Numbered from the stretch's first letter, positions 1 to 10,265 are shown. The stretch is 64,000 nt of DNA from Caenorhabditis elegans (GCF_000002985.6 NC_003281.10:1736001-1800000); one strand, 5' to 3'. The notes: generated by a model not told the origin, from the sequence alone. Made by a program: numbers and translations.

Positions 1-187
1 TAACTCACTTAACTAATCTTACTTACTATTAAAAATATTGACTCCTATTTATATACTCAATACTTCCTCATTAGGGCACCAATCAGACATGAAATTTGAA
101 TTTGAAATCTAAAAGATAAATTTTGTTCTATTTTTATTATTTTGAAAATATTATTTTCAACAAAATCAAATCATATAAAAAACAAAT

Positions 188-355
188 CACACCTCTAGGA
201 ATCGAACCTTGGTGATGAGGACGATAGCCTAGCTCACTATCCACTAGGCCATCCGGGCGCGAAGTTAAAAGCGCGTGTGGTGCTGCACAGCGCGGCCTAG
301 TGGCTAGTAGGCTGGTCTGTGGCACACAACACCCTGGTTCGACTCCCCACCGAAT
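188..355. ncRNA. Head-to-head pair of tRNA-like Pol III units
   Basis: The minus-strand unit (about 188-262) has its B box at 198-208 (reads GGTTCGATTCC) and A box at 241-251, and is followed on its own strand by a T6 run (A6 at 177-182). The plus-strand unit (about 286-355) has its A box at 293-303, B box at 336-346, and T-runs at 362-373. The two diverge from a shared centre. The tRNA cloverleaf pairs poorly, so these are read as tRNA-like transcription units or tRNA pseudogenes rather than working tRNAs. Confidence 0.55.
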
Positions 356-356
356 A

Positions 357-732
357 AAATATTTTTATTTTTTGTTAGATGATCCCCACCTTAGCACATT
401 TTAAGAAACATTAGCACATTTTAACTTAGCACATTTTAAGACATTTTAAGCAAATATTTTCTCATCTTAAGCTTCTGTTTTTCATTCTCGACTCGCGATA
501 GATTTCCGGAAACTAATAGCACGCCGCCCCAACCCCTGAGACATGACACTCAGTTTCAGCCAAACACCCGTAATGCGAATTTCAGAGATGAGAGTTTCGC
601 AGAAGTCACGGGCTCCGAGAAACTATAGTTTTGGGGATTTTCTTAAGGTGGGGACCCCCTGAGGGGGAAAAGGTGTCTCCGATTTTGAAATTGAGAACTC
701 GATTTCAAGAATGACCGAGAAAAAGAAAATGT
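357..732. other. Intergenic stretch, no gene seen
   Basis: AT-rich and non-coding. A short direct repetition of TTAGCACATTTTAA occurs around 393-450. Nothing else recognised. Confidence 0.5.
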
Positions 733-800
733 GCCGTACTGGGGGTCGAACTTTGGAGCTGTGATTCATAGGTAAACTCACTAACCAGTAGGCCAAAAAT
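733..800 (-). ncRNA. tRNA-like Pol III unit
   Basis: B box at 743-752 (minus strand GTTCGACCC) and A box at 785-795. An A5 run at 720-724 is the T5 terminator on this strand. The core shares the phrase CCAAAGTTCGA with most units of the cluster. Confidence 0.5.
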
Positions 801-1399
801 TCAAGTTTTCCTAATTCTTTTTTAAATTTTTTTAAATTTCAAATGCGCACAACTTCCCTCAAAAATAAGCTTATGAGATCAATTTTTTTTAAGATTTATA
901 GAGAATATTCTCAGAATCTACTTTACGACAGGAAATAACAAAAACAAGGGACAACAAAAATATTGTAGCGTCAGAAGGAAAGATACAAAAAACTCGATAA
1001 AAAATGCATAGAATGAATGGCAAAAACATACAGATTTTGAGATTTTTTCTACAGCGGGTGAGAAAGAAAAAGAAAAATTCAACTTGAATACGACAAAAAA
1101 TACTGCAAAAACTGCAAAATATCCAATAAAGTGCCCTCTTTTTTAGTAGTCGTCAGAGGGGGGGAAAAGTGTAAATACGTCAACTACTAACTAATTCATG
1201 TGCCCTAAAGTGGTGAGCACCAGCAAAAGATTAAAAGCAGCGAAAAAAGGGTAAATTTTACGGGAAACTCAACAAGAAAAATTTTTGGAAAAAAAATTTT
1301 GGAATTGTTTTTGTAAAATTTGAGACTTTCTCATATCTTTATATTTTTACAGACGCAGAATGACGTTATAAGATGAAACTAACCGAGAAAAAATAATTG

Positions 1400-1468
1400 A
1401 CCACTGTGGGGCTTGAACTTTGGTGTTGTGCTTCATAGCCAAACTCACTAACCACTAGGCCAAAAATT
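1400..1468 (-). ncRNA. tRNA-like Pol III unit
   Basis: B box at 1409-1417 (minus strand GTTCAAGCC) and A box at 1452-1462 (TGGCCTAGTGG). Terminator A6 at 1388-1393 (T6 on this strand). The interior is nearly identical to the unit at 1683-1750, so the two are recent relatives. Confidence 0.5.
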
Positions 1469-1682
1469 GAAAATTTTTAAAATTTTCCAAAATTCAAAGA
1501 CGCATAACTTTCTGAGTTGTTGAGCTAAATTTTAGATATTTTGTTTTTCTATTATATTAATTTTCAGCCCTATAATTTAGAGACAAAAGTGGAAAACTTT
1601 TTTCAAAATTTTTCACTAAAAATCGATATTTTTGGAAATACAAAACATAGGCCACTTTCAAATCACAGAGAAAAAATAAATT

Positions 1683-1750
1683 GCCACGCCGGGGGTTGAA
1701 CCTTGGTGTTGAGATTCATAGCCAAACTCACTAACCACTAGGCCAAGAAT
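1683..1750 (-). ncRNA. tRNA-like Pol III unit
   Basis: B box at 1693-1702 (minus strand GGTTCAACC), A box at 1735-1745 (TGGCCTAGTGG), terminator at 1671-1676. Close relative of the 1400-1468 unit, including similar flanking AT-rich sequence. Confidence 0.5.
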
Positions 1751-2209
1751 TAAAAATTTTCAAATTTTTCCAATTTTCAAAGGCGCATAACTTTCTTCAA
1801 ATACGAGCATTATATATCATTTTTTCGATAATATTTTCCAGGATTTTCTGAAAAAATTCAAAAACTTGTTACATCAGAATGACTAACAAGTTGTGCCAAA
1901 AAAGCTCAGTGTCTGAGCTGAAAAACCAGTGAGCACAAGAACTCCGAGAAGCTTAAGCTTCCGGTGTTGTGTGCAACTCCACAAAAAAAAATAAATGTAT
2001 ATGATTTTTGAATTTGCGAAAAAAAAGATGAAATTACTCGATTGAGTGACGTGTTGTGTGGCGAACTCCTCTGAAAAACAAACAGATCAGGATTAGCCTT
2101 TTTTTAATGAAAAATTGAGAAAAAAAAATTGAAAGTTTGTAGAAAAGGGTAGAAAAGTGAGCAACAAGTTTGAAATTTGAACTGAAACTAAAAAAAAGAT
2201 TTTCCCGCG

Positions 2210-2900
2210 AAAAAATATTTGAAAATTTTTTTTTCTGTCAAAAATTGGCGGGAAATTGCAGAAAAAATTTTTTCTGTAAATTCAAATTCAAAATTTCGAA
2301 TATTTTTGGCGGGAAATTCAAATTTTTGAATATTTTTTTGCGGGAAATTCAAATTTTCGAATATTTTTTGGCTGGAATTTTTTAATTTTTAAAAAGTATT
2401 TTTTGGCGGGAAATTCAAATTTTTGGATTTTTTTTGCGGGAAATTCAAAAATTCGAATTTTTAAATATTTTTAGGCGGGAAATTCAAATTTTTGGATTTT
2501 TTTTGGCGGGAATTTTAATTTTTATAATTTTTTTTTGGCGGGAATTTTATATTTTTTTAAATATCTTTTTGGCGGGAAATTCAAATTTTCAAATATTTTT
2601 TGGCGGGAAATTCAAATTTTTAAATGTTTTTTGCGGGAAATTCAAATTTTCAAATATTTTTTGGAGCGAAATTCAAATTTCCAAATTTTTTTTGGCGGGA
2701 AGTTCAAATTTTTAAATGTTTTTTTGCGGGAAATTCAAAATTTCAAATATTTTTTGGCGCGAAATTCAAATTTTCAAATATTTTTTGGCGGGAAATTCGA
2801 ATTTTCCAAATTTTTTTTGGCGGGAAGTTCAAATTTTTAAATGTTTTTTGCGGGAAATTCAAATTTTCAAATATTTTTTGGCGCGAAATTCAAACTTTCT
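2210..2900 (+). repeat. Degenerate tandem repeat, GGCGGGAAATTCAAA family
   Basis: About twenty copies of a unit of roughly 30-40 bp built from GGCGGGAAATTC, then AAATTTT, then TCAAATATTTTTT. Overlapping long ORFs here are made entirely of this repeat (recurring FKFSNIF and REIQIF) in several frames and are not genes. The same family recurs in opposite orientation at about 3545-3830, at 13545-14310, and at 57930-58110. Confidence 0.85.
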
Positions 2901-2939
2901 AACAAAAAAATCGATAAGCTTTGAAAAATTAGTAGGATG

Positions 2940-3545
2940 AGGAAAAGGGCATCCAAAAATGAAAAAAAAATTAAATGAATGGGATGAACTTTTTTCCAAA
3001 AAAAAAAGTTTCAAATTGAGCGGGGGAGGGTGCTCTTTCAGTACCACATGGGGTCTACCCTATCCGTTTTTTTTCGAAAAAAAATTTACGGACGGAAAAA
3101 GTTTAGTTTAACCTACTTTTCTGCTAAAAAAAATGACCGGAATTCTTCAGGGGGACACGAGGGGCGGAAGTATTTAGGCGCTCATTTTCTGTGACTTTTT
3201 CTTCTTCCTAACCCCCCTTGTACCCATTTTTTTTGTTAAAAAAAAAACATTTTTCTTGAAACATTTTTTTTTCGGAAGTGAATTTAAGAGTGGAACAGTA
3301 GCAGGAAACGCTTGAAATTGCACATTTTATGTGGGTTTTAGTTCCGGAAGGAGGTGCTGAGGGGGAGAACGTGCAGAATTACAATTCCAGCAATTGCTGA
3401 AAATAGGAGTTCAGAAATGGGTTCAAAATCTGGAAATTTAGAAAAAAAATTCAAATTTTTAGTGAAAAAGTCGAAATCTCGAAGTTGGCAGTAAAAAAAC
3501 TTTGAAATTTTTTTGAATTTGGCGCCAAATTTAGTCAAATTAATT
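2940..3545. other. Intergenic stretch, no gene seen
   Basis: A/T homopolymer-rich sequence with short GC-richer patches around 3010-3050 and 3140-3220. No start, splice or RNA signal that I can support. Confidence 0.4.
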
Positions 3546-3830
3546 TTTGAATTTTTGAATTTCCCGCCAATAAGTATTCGAAAATTTTAATCTTCCGGCA
3601 AAAAAATTAAATTTTGAATTTCCCGCCAAAAACATTCTGGAAATTTGGAATCTCAAACATTGAAATAAAAAACATTGAAATTTAGATTTTAGCGTCTAAA
3701 ATATTTAAAAATTTAATTTCCCGCCAAAAAATATTCGAAATTTTGAATTTCCCTTCAAAAATATTCAAAATTTTAAATTTCCCGCGAAAAAATTATTGAT
3801 AATTTGAAATTCCCGCCAAAAAATCGACGT
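3545..3830 (-). repeat. GGCGGGAAATTCAAA repeats, inverted copy
   Basis: Seven or so copies of TTTGAATTTCCCGCC-type units, the reverse complement of the 2210-2900 array. Together with that array they make an imperfect inverted repeat with a spacer of about 650 bp. Confidence 0.75.
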
Positions 3831-3844
3831 TCAACGGGTCGGCA

Positions 3845-3928
3845 CAACTTATGGCCTAGCGGTTAGTGAGCTGGTCTATGAATCTCATCACCAAAGTTCG
3901 ACCTCCGAGCCGGCTCATTTTCTTTTTC
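3845..3928 (+). ncRNA. tRNA-like Pol III unit
   Basis: A box from 3852 (TGGCCTAGCGG), B box at 3896-3905 (GTTCGACCTC), and a T-rich terminator at 3918-3928. The distance from T8 to T54 is about 45 nt, typical of a class I tRNA, but the acceptor and T stems do not pair. Confidence 0.5.
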
Positions 3929-4184
3929 AAGGTCTAACGAACCCAGTAAAAGTGAAAATTGTAAAAATAACCAGCTTAAAACGAAAAAAATCGCGTTTTT
4001 TTCCTAGTTCAAAACCTCAAAGCCCCGCCATAACACATTCACACAAAAATTGATAGAATGTAATGTAAACCAAAGCCGACGTGGGGGCCCTCTCGCTTTT
4101 GTTGTGAAATATTCATTGTATTCGATGTATACTCTTTTCTTTTCCCCTATAGAGATATATAAATATATGAATTCACAATATGAT

Positions 4185-4202
4185 GTCTCTCTCTCTCTCT
4201 CT
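4185..4202 (+). repeat. (CT)n microsatellite
   Basis: Uninterrupted CT dinucleotide run. Similar CT/GA runs occur at 7105-7121, 7609-7640 and 8410-8432. Confidence 0.9.
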
Positions 4203-4421
4203 CATTCATTCTACATGATGATCAGAAGAGTTTCTGTTTGAGGAAATTGATACTTAGATGGGCTACACACATGTTTCTTCAAGTTTAAGGAACTTGTCTG
4301 AATAATTTTTACAGATAAAAAAGTGGTTAAACAGGAAATTTTGCTCAAAAAAATCACTACTAAAACTCAATTCCAGAGAAAGTTATGCGCGTTCGAATTT
4401 TGACCATTTTTTGCGCGCGCG

Positions 4422-4507
4422 TTTTTATGACCGACTGGTTAGTAAGTCAGCCTACCAATCACAACACCAAAGTTCGAGCCCCGGCATGGCAATTTTTTTT
4501 TCTTTTT
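4422..4507 (+). ncRNA. tRNA-like Pol III unit
   Basis: A-box-like TGACCGACTGGTTAG from 4428, B box at 4471-4480 (GTTCGAGCCC), and an exceptionally long T-run at 4493-4507. The A box is more diverged than in other units. The anticodon half matches that of the 4617-4690 unit (CCTACCAATCACAACACC). Confidence 0.5.
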
Positions 4508-4616
4508 TTCTTGGGTACTTGGCAGAAACTTTTACGTTGAAAATTGTGAACATTTGTCTCAAAAAATCGGTTCCAAAATTTTGCGCCAATGACTTTCAGA
4601 ATTTTTTTTACAAATG

Positions 4617-4690
4617 TGATGTTTGGCCTAGTGGATAAGGATTTAGGCTACCAATCACAACACCAAAGTTCGAGCCCCCTGTTATCAAGG
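4617..4690 (+). ncRNA. tRNA-like Pol III unit
   Basis: A box at 4624-4634 (TGGCCTAGTGG), B box at 4669-4678 (GTTCGAGCCC). Shares its 3' half with the 4422 unit. No strong T-run immediately follows, so termination is less clear here. Confidence 0.45.
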
Positions 4691-4794
4691 TTTCTTACTC
4701 AGGAAATCGGATGTGCACCAAAAATGTACCTTTTGTTCGTAATTCCGTATATCTCCCAATTTGCAGATATTTTTTGACGAAAAAAAAAATTTTG

Positions 4795-4864
4795 AGCCAC
4801 ACCGGGATTTGAACTTTGGTGTTGAGATTCCTAGCCGAACTCACTAGCCACTAGGCCAAACAAT
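4795..4864 (-). ncRNA. tRNA-like Pol III unit
   Basis: B box at 4806-4814 (minus strand GTTCAAATCC) and A box at 4848-4858 (TGGCCTAGTGG). A long A-run at about 4780-4789 supplies the T-run terminator on this strand. Confidence 0.5.
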
Positions 4865-5267
4865 CGCGCGCGGAAAATTGCCAAATTTAGAACGCTCATA
4901 AATTTTTTTAGGATTAAGTTTTAGTATTGGTTTTTCCGGTGGAAGTTGCATAAATTTCAGTGAACCAGAACCCAAAAAAAAGAGCCAAACAAAAAACTGT
5001 TGGTAAAATTTTGTAAGATAAGATCTTGAAAAAAGAAGAATTTTCGTTTTCGTATAACTCGATCAAAAACTCGAAAACAACAAATTCAGCCAACTTTCTA
5101 TGATATACCGGAAAAACAGAGGAAGGGAGGGGAAAAACAAGATGAATTACATCATCAACGTATAGAACACAAACACAAACATCAAAACGATGAAAGGCGA
5201 GTTCTATAGGAATTTGCTAAATTTCAGACGGAGATATAGTTGGTAAATTTGACAGAAAAACTTTGGA

Positions 5268-5400
5268 GGCTCCTGGGGTCGAACCTGTTCCCTTGTGAGC
5301 CGAAAGCCAACTCGTTAGCCACTAGGTCATCGCGCGTGGCCTAGTGGCTAGCGAGTTGGGTTTCGGCTCACAAGGTCACAGGTTCGACTTCCAGTTGGTG
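5268..5400. ncRNA. Palindromic head-to-head pair of tRNA-like units
   Basis: Minus unit 5268-5334 (B box 5278-5286, A box 5318-5328) and plus unit 5335-5400 (A box 5337-5347, B box 5381-5391) are near-perfect reverse complements, so the whole interval is one large imperfect palindrome. GTGAGCCGAAAGCCAACTCG on one side is matched by CGAGTTGGGTTTCGGCTCAC on the other. The two A boxes are about ten bases apart. Confidence 0.6.
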
Positions 5401-5515
5401 CATTCTTTTGTTTCTCAGCGAAAGAAGGTTATATTTTGGTGAAATATCGAAAATCCAAGAGTTTCAAGGTAGGTAATTATTTAATAAGACTCCTCAAGCT
5501 TTGCGAAAAGAAAGT

Positions 5516-5650
5516 TGTCACCCTGGGAATCGAACAATGGTGTTGAGAGCCGCACCCCGACTCACTACCCACTAGGCTATAGCACGTGGCCTAGTGGTTA
5601 GTGGGTTGAACTTTAGTGCACAAGGTCGCAGGTTCGACCCTCAGTTAGCC
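5516..5650. ncRNA. Head-to-head pair of tRNA-like units
   Basis: Minus unit 5516-5583 (B box 5526-5535, A box 5569-5576) and plus unit 5584-5650 (A box 5587-5597, B box 5631-5640). Unlike the 5268 pair, the two halves belong to different sequence types. The plus half ends in TTTATCTTTTTC. Confidence 0.55.
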
Positions 5651-6149
5651 CATTTATCTTTTTCTTGGTGAACTTGGTAGTAATCTATGAAATCAATCGG
5701 AAAGTGACCGCAAAAAAACCCACGCAGCAAAAAAGTCGTCGTCACTCTTACTGAAACCGAAAACAAAAACAACCAAATTAAAGAAACCCGACACATAGCT
5801 GTTCGCCGGAAAAATTTCAAGTATTTCTTCTTATAGCTAACACCAAATTGAAACCAATTACATCAGACTCAAATCAAGTTAGCCAGCCGCCGCCGCCGTC
5901 GCCAGCACCTCAAGTTTTCGAAAATAATTGAAGTGCGGGAACAAAAACAACAGAGACGTGCTGGAAAATATGAGGGAATTACTTTTTCTACTATATTTCT
6001 ACTACTATATAGATAAACAGACAAGTTTTTTCTTCCTTTTTTCTGTTAGGGAAAATGGAAATAAAAAATATTTTAAAATATTTTTTTTTGAAATTTAGTT
6101 GAGCATAACTTTTCCGAAATGCAACATATTTTTTGCAAAAAAAAAGAGA

Positions 6150-6282
6150 TCACTGAGGATCGAACCTGCGACCTTGTGCGCTAAAGTTCAACCCACTAAC
6201 CACTAGGCCACGCGCTATGGCCTAGTGGCTAGTGAGTCGGGGTGCGGCTCTCAACACCGAAGTTCGAGCCACAGAGTGGCAA
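6150..6282. ncRNA. Head-to-head pair of tRNA-like units
   Basis: Minus unit 6150-6213 (B box 6158-6167, A box 6200-6210) and plus unit 6214-6282 (A box 6218-6228, B box 6261-6270). It is the inverted copy of the 5516-5650 pair. In the plus unit GAGTC pairs with GGCTC as a 5-bp anticodon-type stem around a 7-nt loop, but position 33 is not T. Confidence 0.55.
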
Positions 6283-6407
6283 GTTTATTTTTGCAAAGCT
6301 TGAGGAATCTCGTGAAATATTTTCCTACCTTGAAACTCTAGGATTTTCGATATTTCACCAAAAAAAGCTGTTAGCAATAACAAGCTCGGCTTTAAAAAAA
6401 GAAAACA

Positions 6408-6541
6408 CCAACTGAGGGTCGAACCTGCGACCTTGTGCGCTAAAGTTCAGCCCACTAACCACTAGGCCACGCGCTACGGCCTAGTGGATAGTGAGTCGGG
6501 GTGCGGCTCTCAACACCAAAGTTCGAGCCCCAGAGTGGCAA
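6408..6541. ncRNA. Head-to-head pair of tRNA-like units
   Basis: Direct, almost identical copy of the 6150-6282 pair, about 260 bp downstream. Minus B box 6416-6425 and A box 6460-6470; plus A box 6478-6488 and B box 6531-6540. An A7 run before the minus unit and TTTATTTTT after the plus unit serve as outward terminators. Confidence 0.55.
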
Positions 6542-6544
6542 GTT

Positions 6545-7248
6545 TATTTTTGCAAAGCCTGAGGAATCACCAAACTGAGAAAAATTTCATAAAATCGAAT
6601 CCTTGTTTAATGTCGAAATTCAACTGGCTTTAACTTCGTTGAAAATTGACGGATTTCGTTAGTTTTACATTTAATATGTAAGAACTGTTATGGACTTTAT
6701 TATATTACACAAAAATTTGCAAATAAGTTGCAGAACTTCAAGTTGCGCAAGCCTAAGCCTAAGGTCTATCGGAAGCTATAACTTACGCGAAAATTATTCA
6801 ATTGTTCTAATTTTTTTAAACATAAGTTGTAGGAATCTAGACTGGCTTCAACTAAAAAAATGGAAGTTCCGAAAAAAAATTCATTTCCGAAGAGGTATGC
6901 CAAAAATAACATATATACATCTTGTCGAAACAATTTAGAGCGCGGCGGGTAGCAGAAAAATGAAATTTTTCTGGATAAAAAAAATTGAAATGATGATGTT
7001 GATGATGATGTCCTCTTTCTCTCTCTCATGTTGCGGACACTCATTCGGACATGTCTCGGAGCAAGCAGAAAAGTGACGGCTCACTTCCTCCATCTTTCCT
7101 TTCACTCTCTCTCTCTCTCTGCCCTCGTTTTTTTTTCTTTTTTACGCATAGGTAATTAGGTGGGTTGGAAAAAAATGTCGCCAAATCCCAGGGAGCCCCT
7201 AAAATTGGAGGCGGAAATTGGCGAGCAAAAAGAGAACAAAAATCAAAA
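6545..7248. other. Non-coding spacer
   Basis: Two small ORFs overlap on opposite strands around 6690-7044, but neither shows a recognisable motif. A short telomere-like GCCTAAGCCTAAG occurs near 6750. A (CT)n run lies at 7105-7121. Confidence 0.4.
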
Positions 7249-7322
7249 TGTCTAGCGGGGAGTCGAACCGGGGACCCTTGGAGTCGAAGGCAAAAGCGTT
7301 AGCCACTCGGCCATCAGTGCTC
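7249..7322 (-). ncRNA. tRNA-like Pol III unit, distinct type
   Basis: B box at 7261-7269 (minus strand GGTTCGACT) and A box from 7313 (TGGCCGAGTGG). This is the most tRNA-like sequence of the set: the A box is of the Leu/Ser type, and CCTT/AAGG can pair around a 7-nt loop. The T stem is broken and position 33 is not T. It could be a decayed true tRNA gene. Confidence 0.5.
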
Positions 7323-7401
7323 GGTTAGGCTGGAATAAGGAGCCTTTGATGAAACTTGTTACTAGCGTCGGCTGCAATACCTCTACTTGTTTTTGCAGAG
7401 G

Positions 7402-7480
7402 GTCACCATGGCATAGTGGATAAGAGGCTCATCTGCTAGAATTCTAGTTTTAACACCAAAGTTCAAATCCTTGAAGTGCA
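7402..7480 (+). ncRNA. tRNA-like Pol III unit
   Basis: A box from 7408 (TGGCATAGTGG), B box at 7461-7469 (GTTCAAATCC), terminator TTCTTTTTC at 7485-7493. The middle contains the palindrome CTAGAATTCTAG, giving a longer A-to-B spacing. Confidence 0.45.
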
Positions 7481-7606
7481 AATGTTCTTTTTCTGGCTTT
7501 AGACATTAAGAAAACACATCTAGAACGAACTTTTTAGGCCAAAATCGGATTTCTTCAGATTTCTACACTCTCCTAGGAATTTTTGATCATTTCGAGAGGA
7601 TTTGGT

Positions 7607-7608
<2 letters not shown>

Positions 7609-7640
<32 letters not shown>
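7609..7640 (+). repeat. (GA)n microsatellite
   Basis: GA dinucleotide run, followed by an (AAG)n-rich stretch to about 7715. Confidence 0.9.
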
Positions 7641-7641
<1 letters not shown>

Positions 7642-8022
7642 CGCAGACAAGTAGTACACGGGTCCTTCAATTAGTAGAAGAAGAAGAAGAAGTTTTGGAG
7701 AAGGAGAAGACGTGTGTATGTGTGTGAAAAGAAGATATTTTTAGAAGAAGACAAGGTCCCCCTTCACACTCTAGTTAGACTCGTTAAAAAGATTGAGATT
7801 TTCTTGGAAAAAATTGCGCTCATCTCGTCGTCATAAAACAAGGAAATGAGTTGCACACGGGATTAGGTACGCATCATTTTTTTGGAATTTGAGATTTGCG
7901 AAATACATCAATTTTGGACTCAATCAATAGAAAATTTCATTTTGAACCAGTTTGCAGTTGGCATTTTTCTTCTAGCACATCTAGTTGCGGAGATAAAAGG
8001 CGAAAACTCAAAAACAGAAAGA

Positions 8023-8089
8023 TGCACGTGTGGCGCAGTGGGTTTCAGCAGGTGGGGACCAGCGCGCAAGTTCGAGTCCGCATGGTGGT
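8023..8089 (+). ncRNA. tRNA-like Pol III unit
   Basis: A box from 8030 (TGGCGCAGTGG), B box at 8070-8079 (GTTCGAGTCC), T6 at 8089-8094. The acceptor and T stems are weak. Two overlapping small ORFs across this site look like chance ORFs. Confidence 0.5.
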
Positions 8090-8630
8090 TTTTTCTTTTG
8101 CATGCTCGACTTTACTGGAAAAACTCATTAGCAACACCTGGAACGGCGGATTTTCAGTAAAACTTGGAATATTGCGCCTAATAAAGTTTCGCGCTTAAAT
8201 ATCAATGAGGCACGTAAATTCTGGAAAATCTCATTTCCAGGAGCCACGTAATTTCACAGAATCTGCACAAAAATATGGCGGAGGGGTAGGTTTATTTACT
8301 TTTTTCTCCTCACGGGTTTGCAGATCTTTTCCACTTGATAAATTGCATTTTTGAGCCCTCGGGCGGAATGAGCCGGGGTTCTAGCGAACTATTATTCTAA
8401 TTTTTGTTCAAAAGAGAGAGAGAGAGAGAGAAACATATACCGTAGTTCAAAAAATTTTGGAAAATTTATTTGAAAAAAAATGTTGGCGCTATTCAAGTGC
8501 TCGACTCGATTATCCGCGGACACAATAGGCTGAAAAGCAACGTCATGCAAAAAATGAAAAAAAAAAGGATCTTTGGTTTGGTGGAAAAGATCGGAAAGTG
8601 CTTGCAAAACTCGGAAAAAGAGATTTCAAT

Positions 8631-8699
8631 CAAAGCGGGCTCGAACCCCGGAGCTGTGGGTGATAGGCAAAAGTGTAGCCGTTACACCATGCGAGGATT
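8631..8699 (-). ncRNA. tRNA-like Pol III unit
   Basis: B box at 8639-8648 (minus strand GGTTCGAGCCC) and A box from about 8690 (ATGGTGTAACGG). CGGG/CCCG could form a four-base T-type stem. The A5 run at about 8615-8619 gives the terminator on this strand. Confidence 0.5.
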
Positions 8700-8998
8700 G
8701 GCAGCGAACGGCTAGAGGGCGGATATGAAACCATAAATTCTTAACTAAGCATCTCAAAAAAAATTGGCAAAAAAAATTGTAATTAGGTTTTTTCGCTTTC
8801 TTCTTTAAAACAAAACTAGCTTAGTTGAGTTTTTTTTGCAGAACACCATGTTCCTAATCCCCCCCACAAAACAACAACCTATTCCGGGATTAGCAACAGG
8901 TAACATGGATCAGCTGGATTAAACTGTGGTGAAAAGAGTGATTTTTTGAGCTCAACAATTGCGAAAAACAAGGGATTAAACCTGGAAAAAGACGTTTT

Positions 8999-9152
8999 TA
9001 ATCCTATGGAATCGAACTTTGGTGTTCTGATCGGAGGGCAAAAGTGTTAGCCACTAGGCCACGGGGATCACAGAACGGCGCGAGCCCATGGCGCAACAGG
9101 TAAGAGCTCGGACTACCGGGAAACTAACCAAAGTTCGATTCCTCGACCCCGC
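8999..9152. ncRNA. Head-to-head pair of tRNA-like units
   Basis: Minus unit 8999-9068 (B box 9009-9017, A box 9051-9061) and plus unit 9080-9152 (A box 9089-9100, B box 9132-9142). A-run 8985-8989 and T6 at 9158-9163 lie outside. The halves are of different types, yet both keep CCAAAGTTCGATTCC. Confidence 0.55.
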
Positions 9153-9570
9153 AAATATTTTTTCGTATTTTAATTAGTCGGTTAACAATGGAAAATTTGG
9201 TTTTTTCTTATCATTTTTTGGGATTTTGAAGGAAAACTGAAAATTATGATCCAATTTCTCATAATCGAAACTTTTCAAGTAAAGAGAGAAAGAGCAAAAC
9301 TTTTTCTGCAGAGAAACAAAGGGGGAGGGCGACAAAAAACACAGAAAAGATGAGCAAAATGGGCGAAAAATGAAAAATTGCACCGACTTACGCACGGCTT
9401 CTTGGTGGTTCTCTATCGCCTAAACTAGGGACTTGCAAAATTTCGAAATTACGTGAATTCTCTAGATCAGATTGCTGCGAAACATTGAAATCTACTATTT
9501 GCGTGCGGAAATTTGAAATTAGCGATGAAAAATGATTAGAAGGAGCAATGAGCACAAGAGAAAGATGTTT

Positions 9571-9713
9571 ACGGTTGCATGGAATTGAACTTTGGTCGGT
9601 TTACTGGAGGTCGGAGTTGTTACCGGTTGCGCCAAGGGTGAAAAGCCCCCATTGGCCTACTGGATAGCAGTTTTGGCTTTCAATAAGAAGACCAAAGTTC
9701 GGTTCCTTTCAAC
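9571..9713. ncRNA. Head-to-head pair of tRNA-like units
   Basis: Minus unit 9571-9641 (B box 9580-9590, A box 9623-9635) and plus unit 9645-9713 (A box 9652-9662, B box 9696-9705). T5 at 9722-9726 follows the plus unit. This is the last unit seen; beyond 9.75 kb the A/B-box motif disappears abruptly. Confidence 0.55.
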
Positions 9714-10265
9714 GGTAATTCCTTTTTGCACAGTTTTTAACTGCAAAATTCTGCAAAACGCGCAGCGGAAAAGGAAGAAAAAGGACGAAAAACGCGAAAA
9801 AGAGTGGTAAAAGTAGGTGCTCGTTGAGGAGTTTCGGCGGGGAGGAGAGAAGTACCGCGTCACTTTAATTCAATTTGTCATCTGACCCCTTCCCCCCAAC
9901 CCCCTTACTCGTTTTCATGCCGAAAAACGACTTTTTTGCTCTCAGTTGAGGACGCTTTTAGATGGGACAAGAAGGGCTCTTCTCGGAGCAAAATGTATTA
10001 GGTCACGTGAGATGATGGAAGTTTGAGGGGGAATTAGGGATATTGTTGGTGAGCTTAGGAAATTTTCATTGTAAAATTCGAATTCTCCATTAGTTTTTAC
10101 CCCTGGACACAATTTTTTGGGTCTGTAACTCGGAAATTTGAATTTTAAAAGTTCGCGGGGTGTTACTGTAGCACCAAGTACGCAAACACCGAAAACGTGG
10201 AAAATGACTGGAAGGGATGAACAAACGGTAAGGATTTAGAATTTAGTAATAAATTTTTTTTTTTT

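Larger units (their letters stand above)
5440..6360. repeat. Inverted duplication carrying tRNA-like pairs
   Basis: The segment about 5440-5650 reappears reverse-complemented at about 6150-6360. It includes the tRNA-like pair and flanking sequence (for example GAAATATCGAAAATCC on the left and GGATTTTCGATATTTC on the right). The tRNA-like pairs therefore multiplied by local duplication of larger blocks, not only as single units. Confidence 0.75.

Noticed and set aside
2170..2940. Several overlapping ORFs of 71-101 codons
   Set aside because: All are translations of the GGCGGGAAATTCAAA tandem repeat, open in several frames with the same recurring peptides.
188..9713. Calling the 25 A/B-box units functional tRNAs with named isotypes
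   Set aside because: Acceptor and T stems do not pair and U33 is generally missing, so no anticodon can be assigned honestly.
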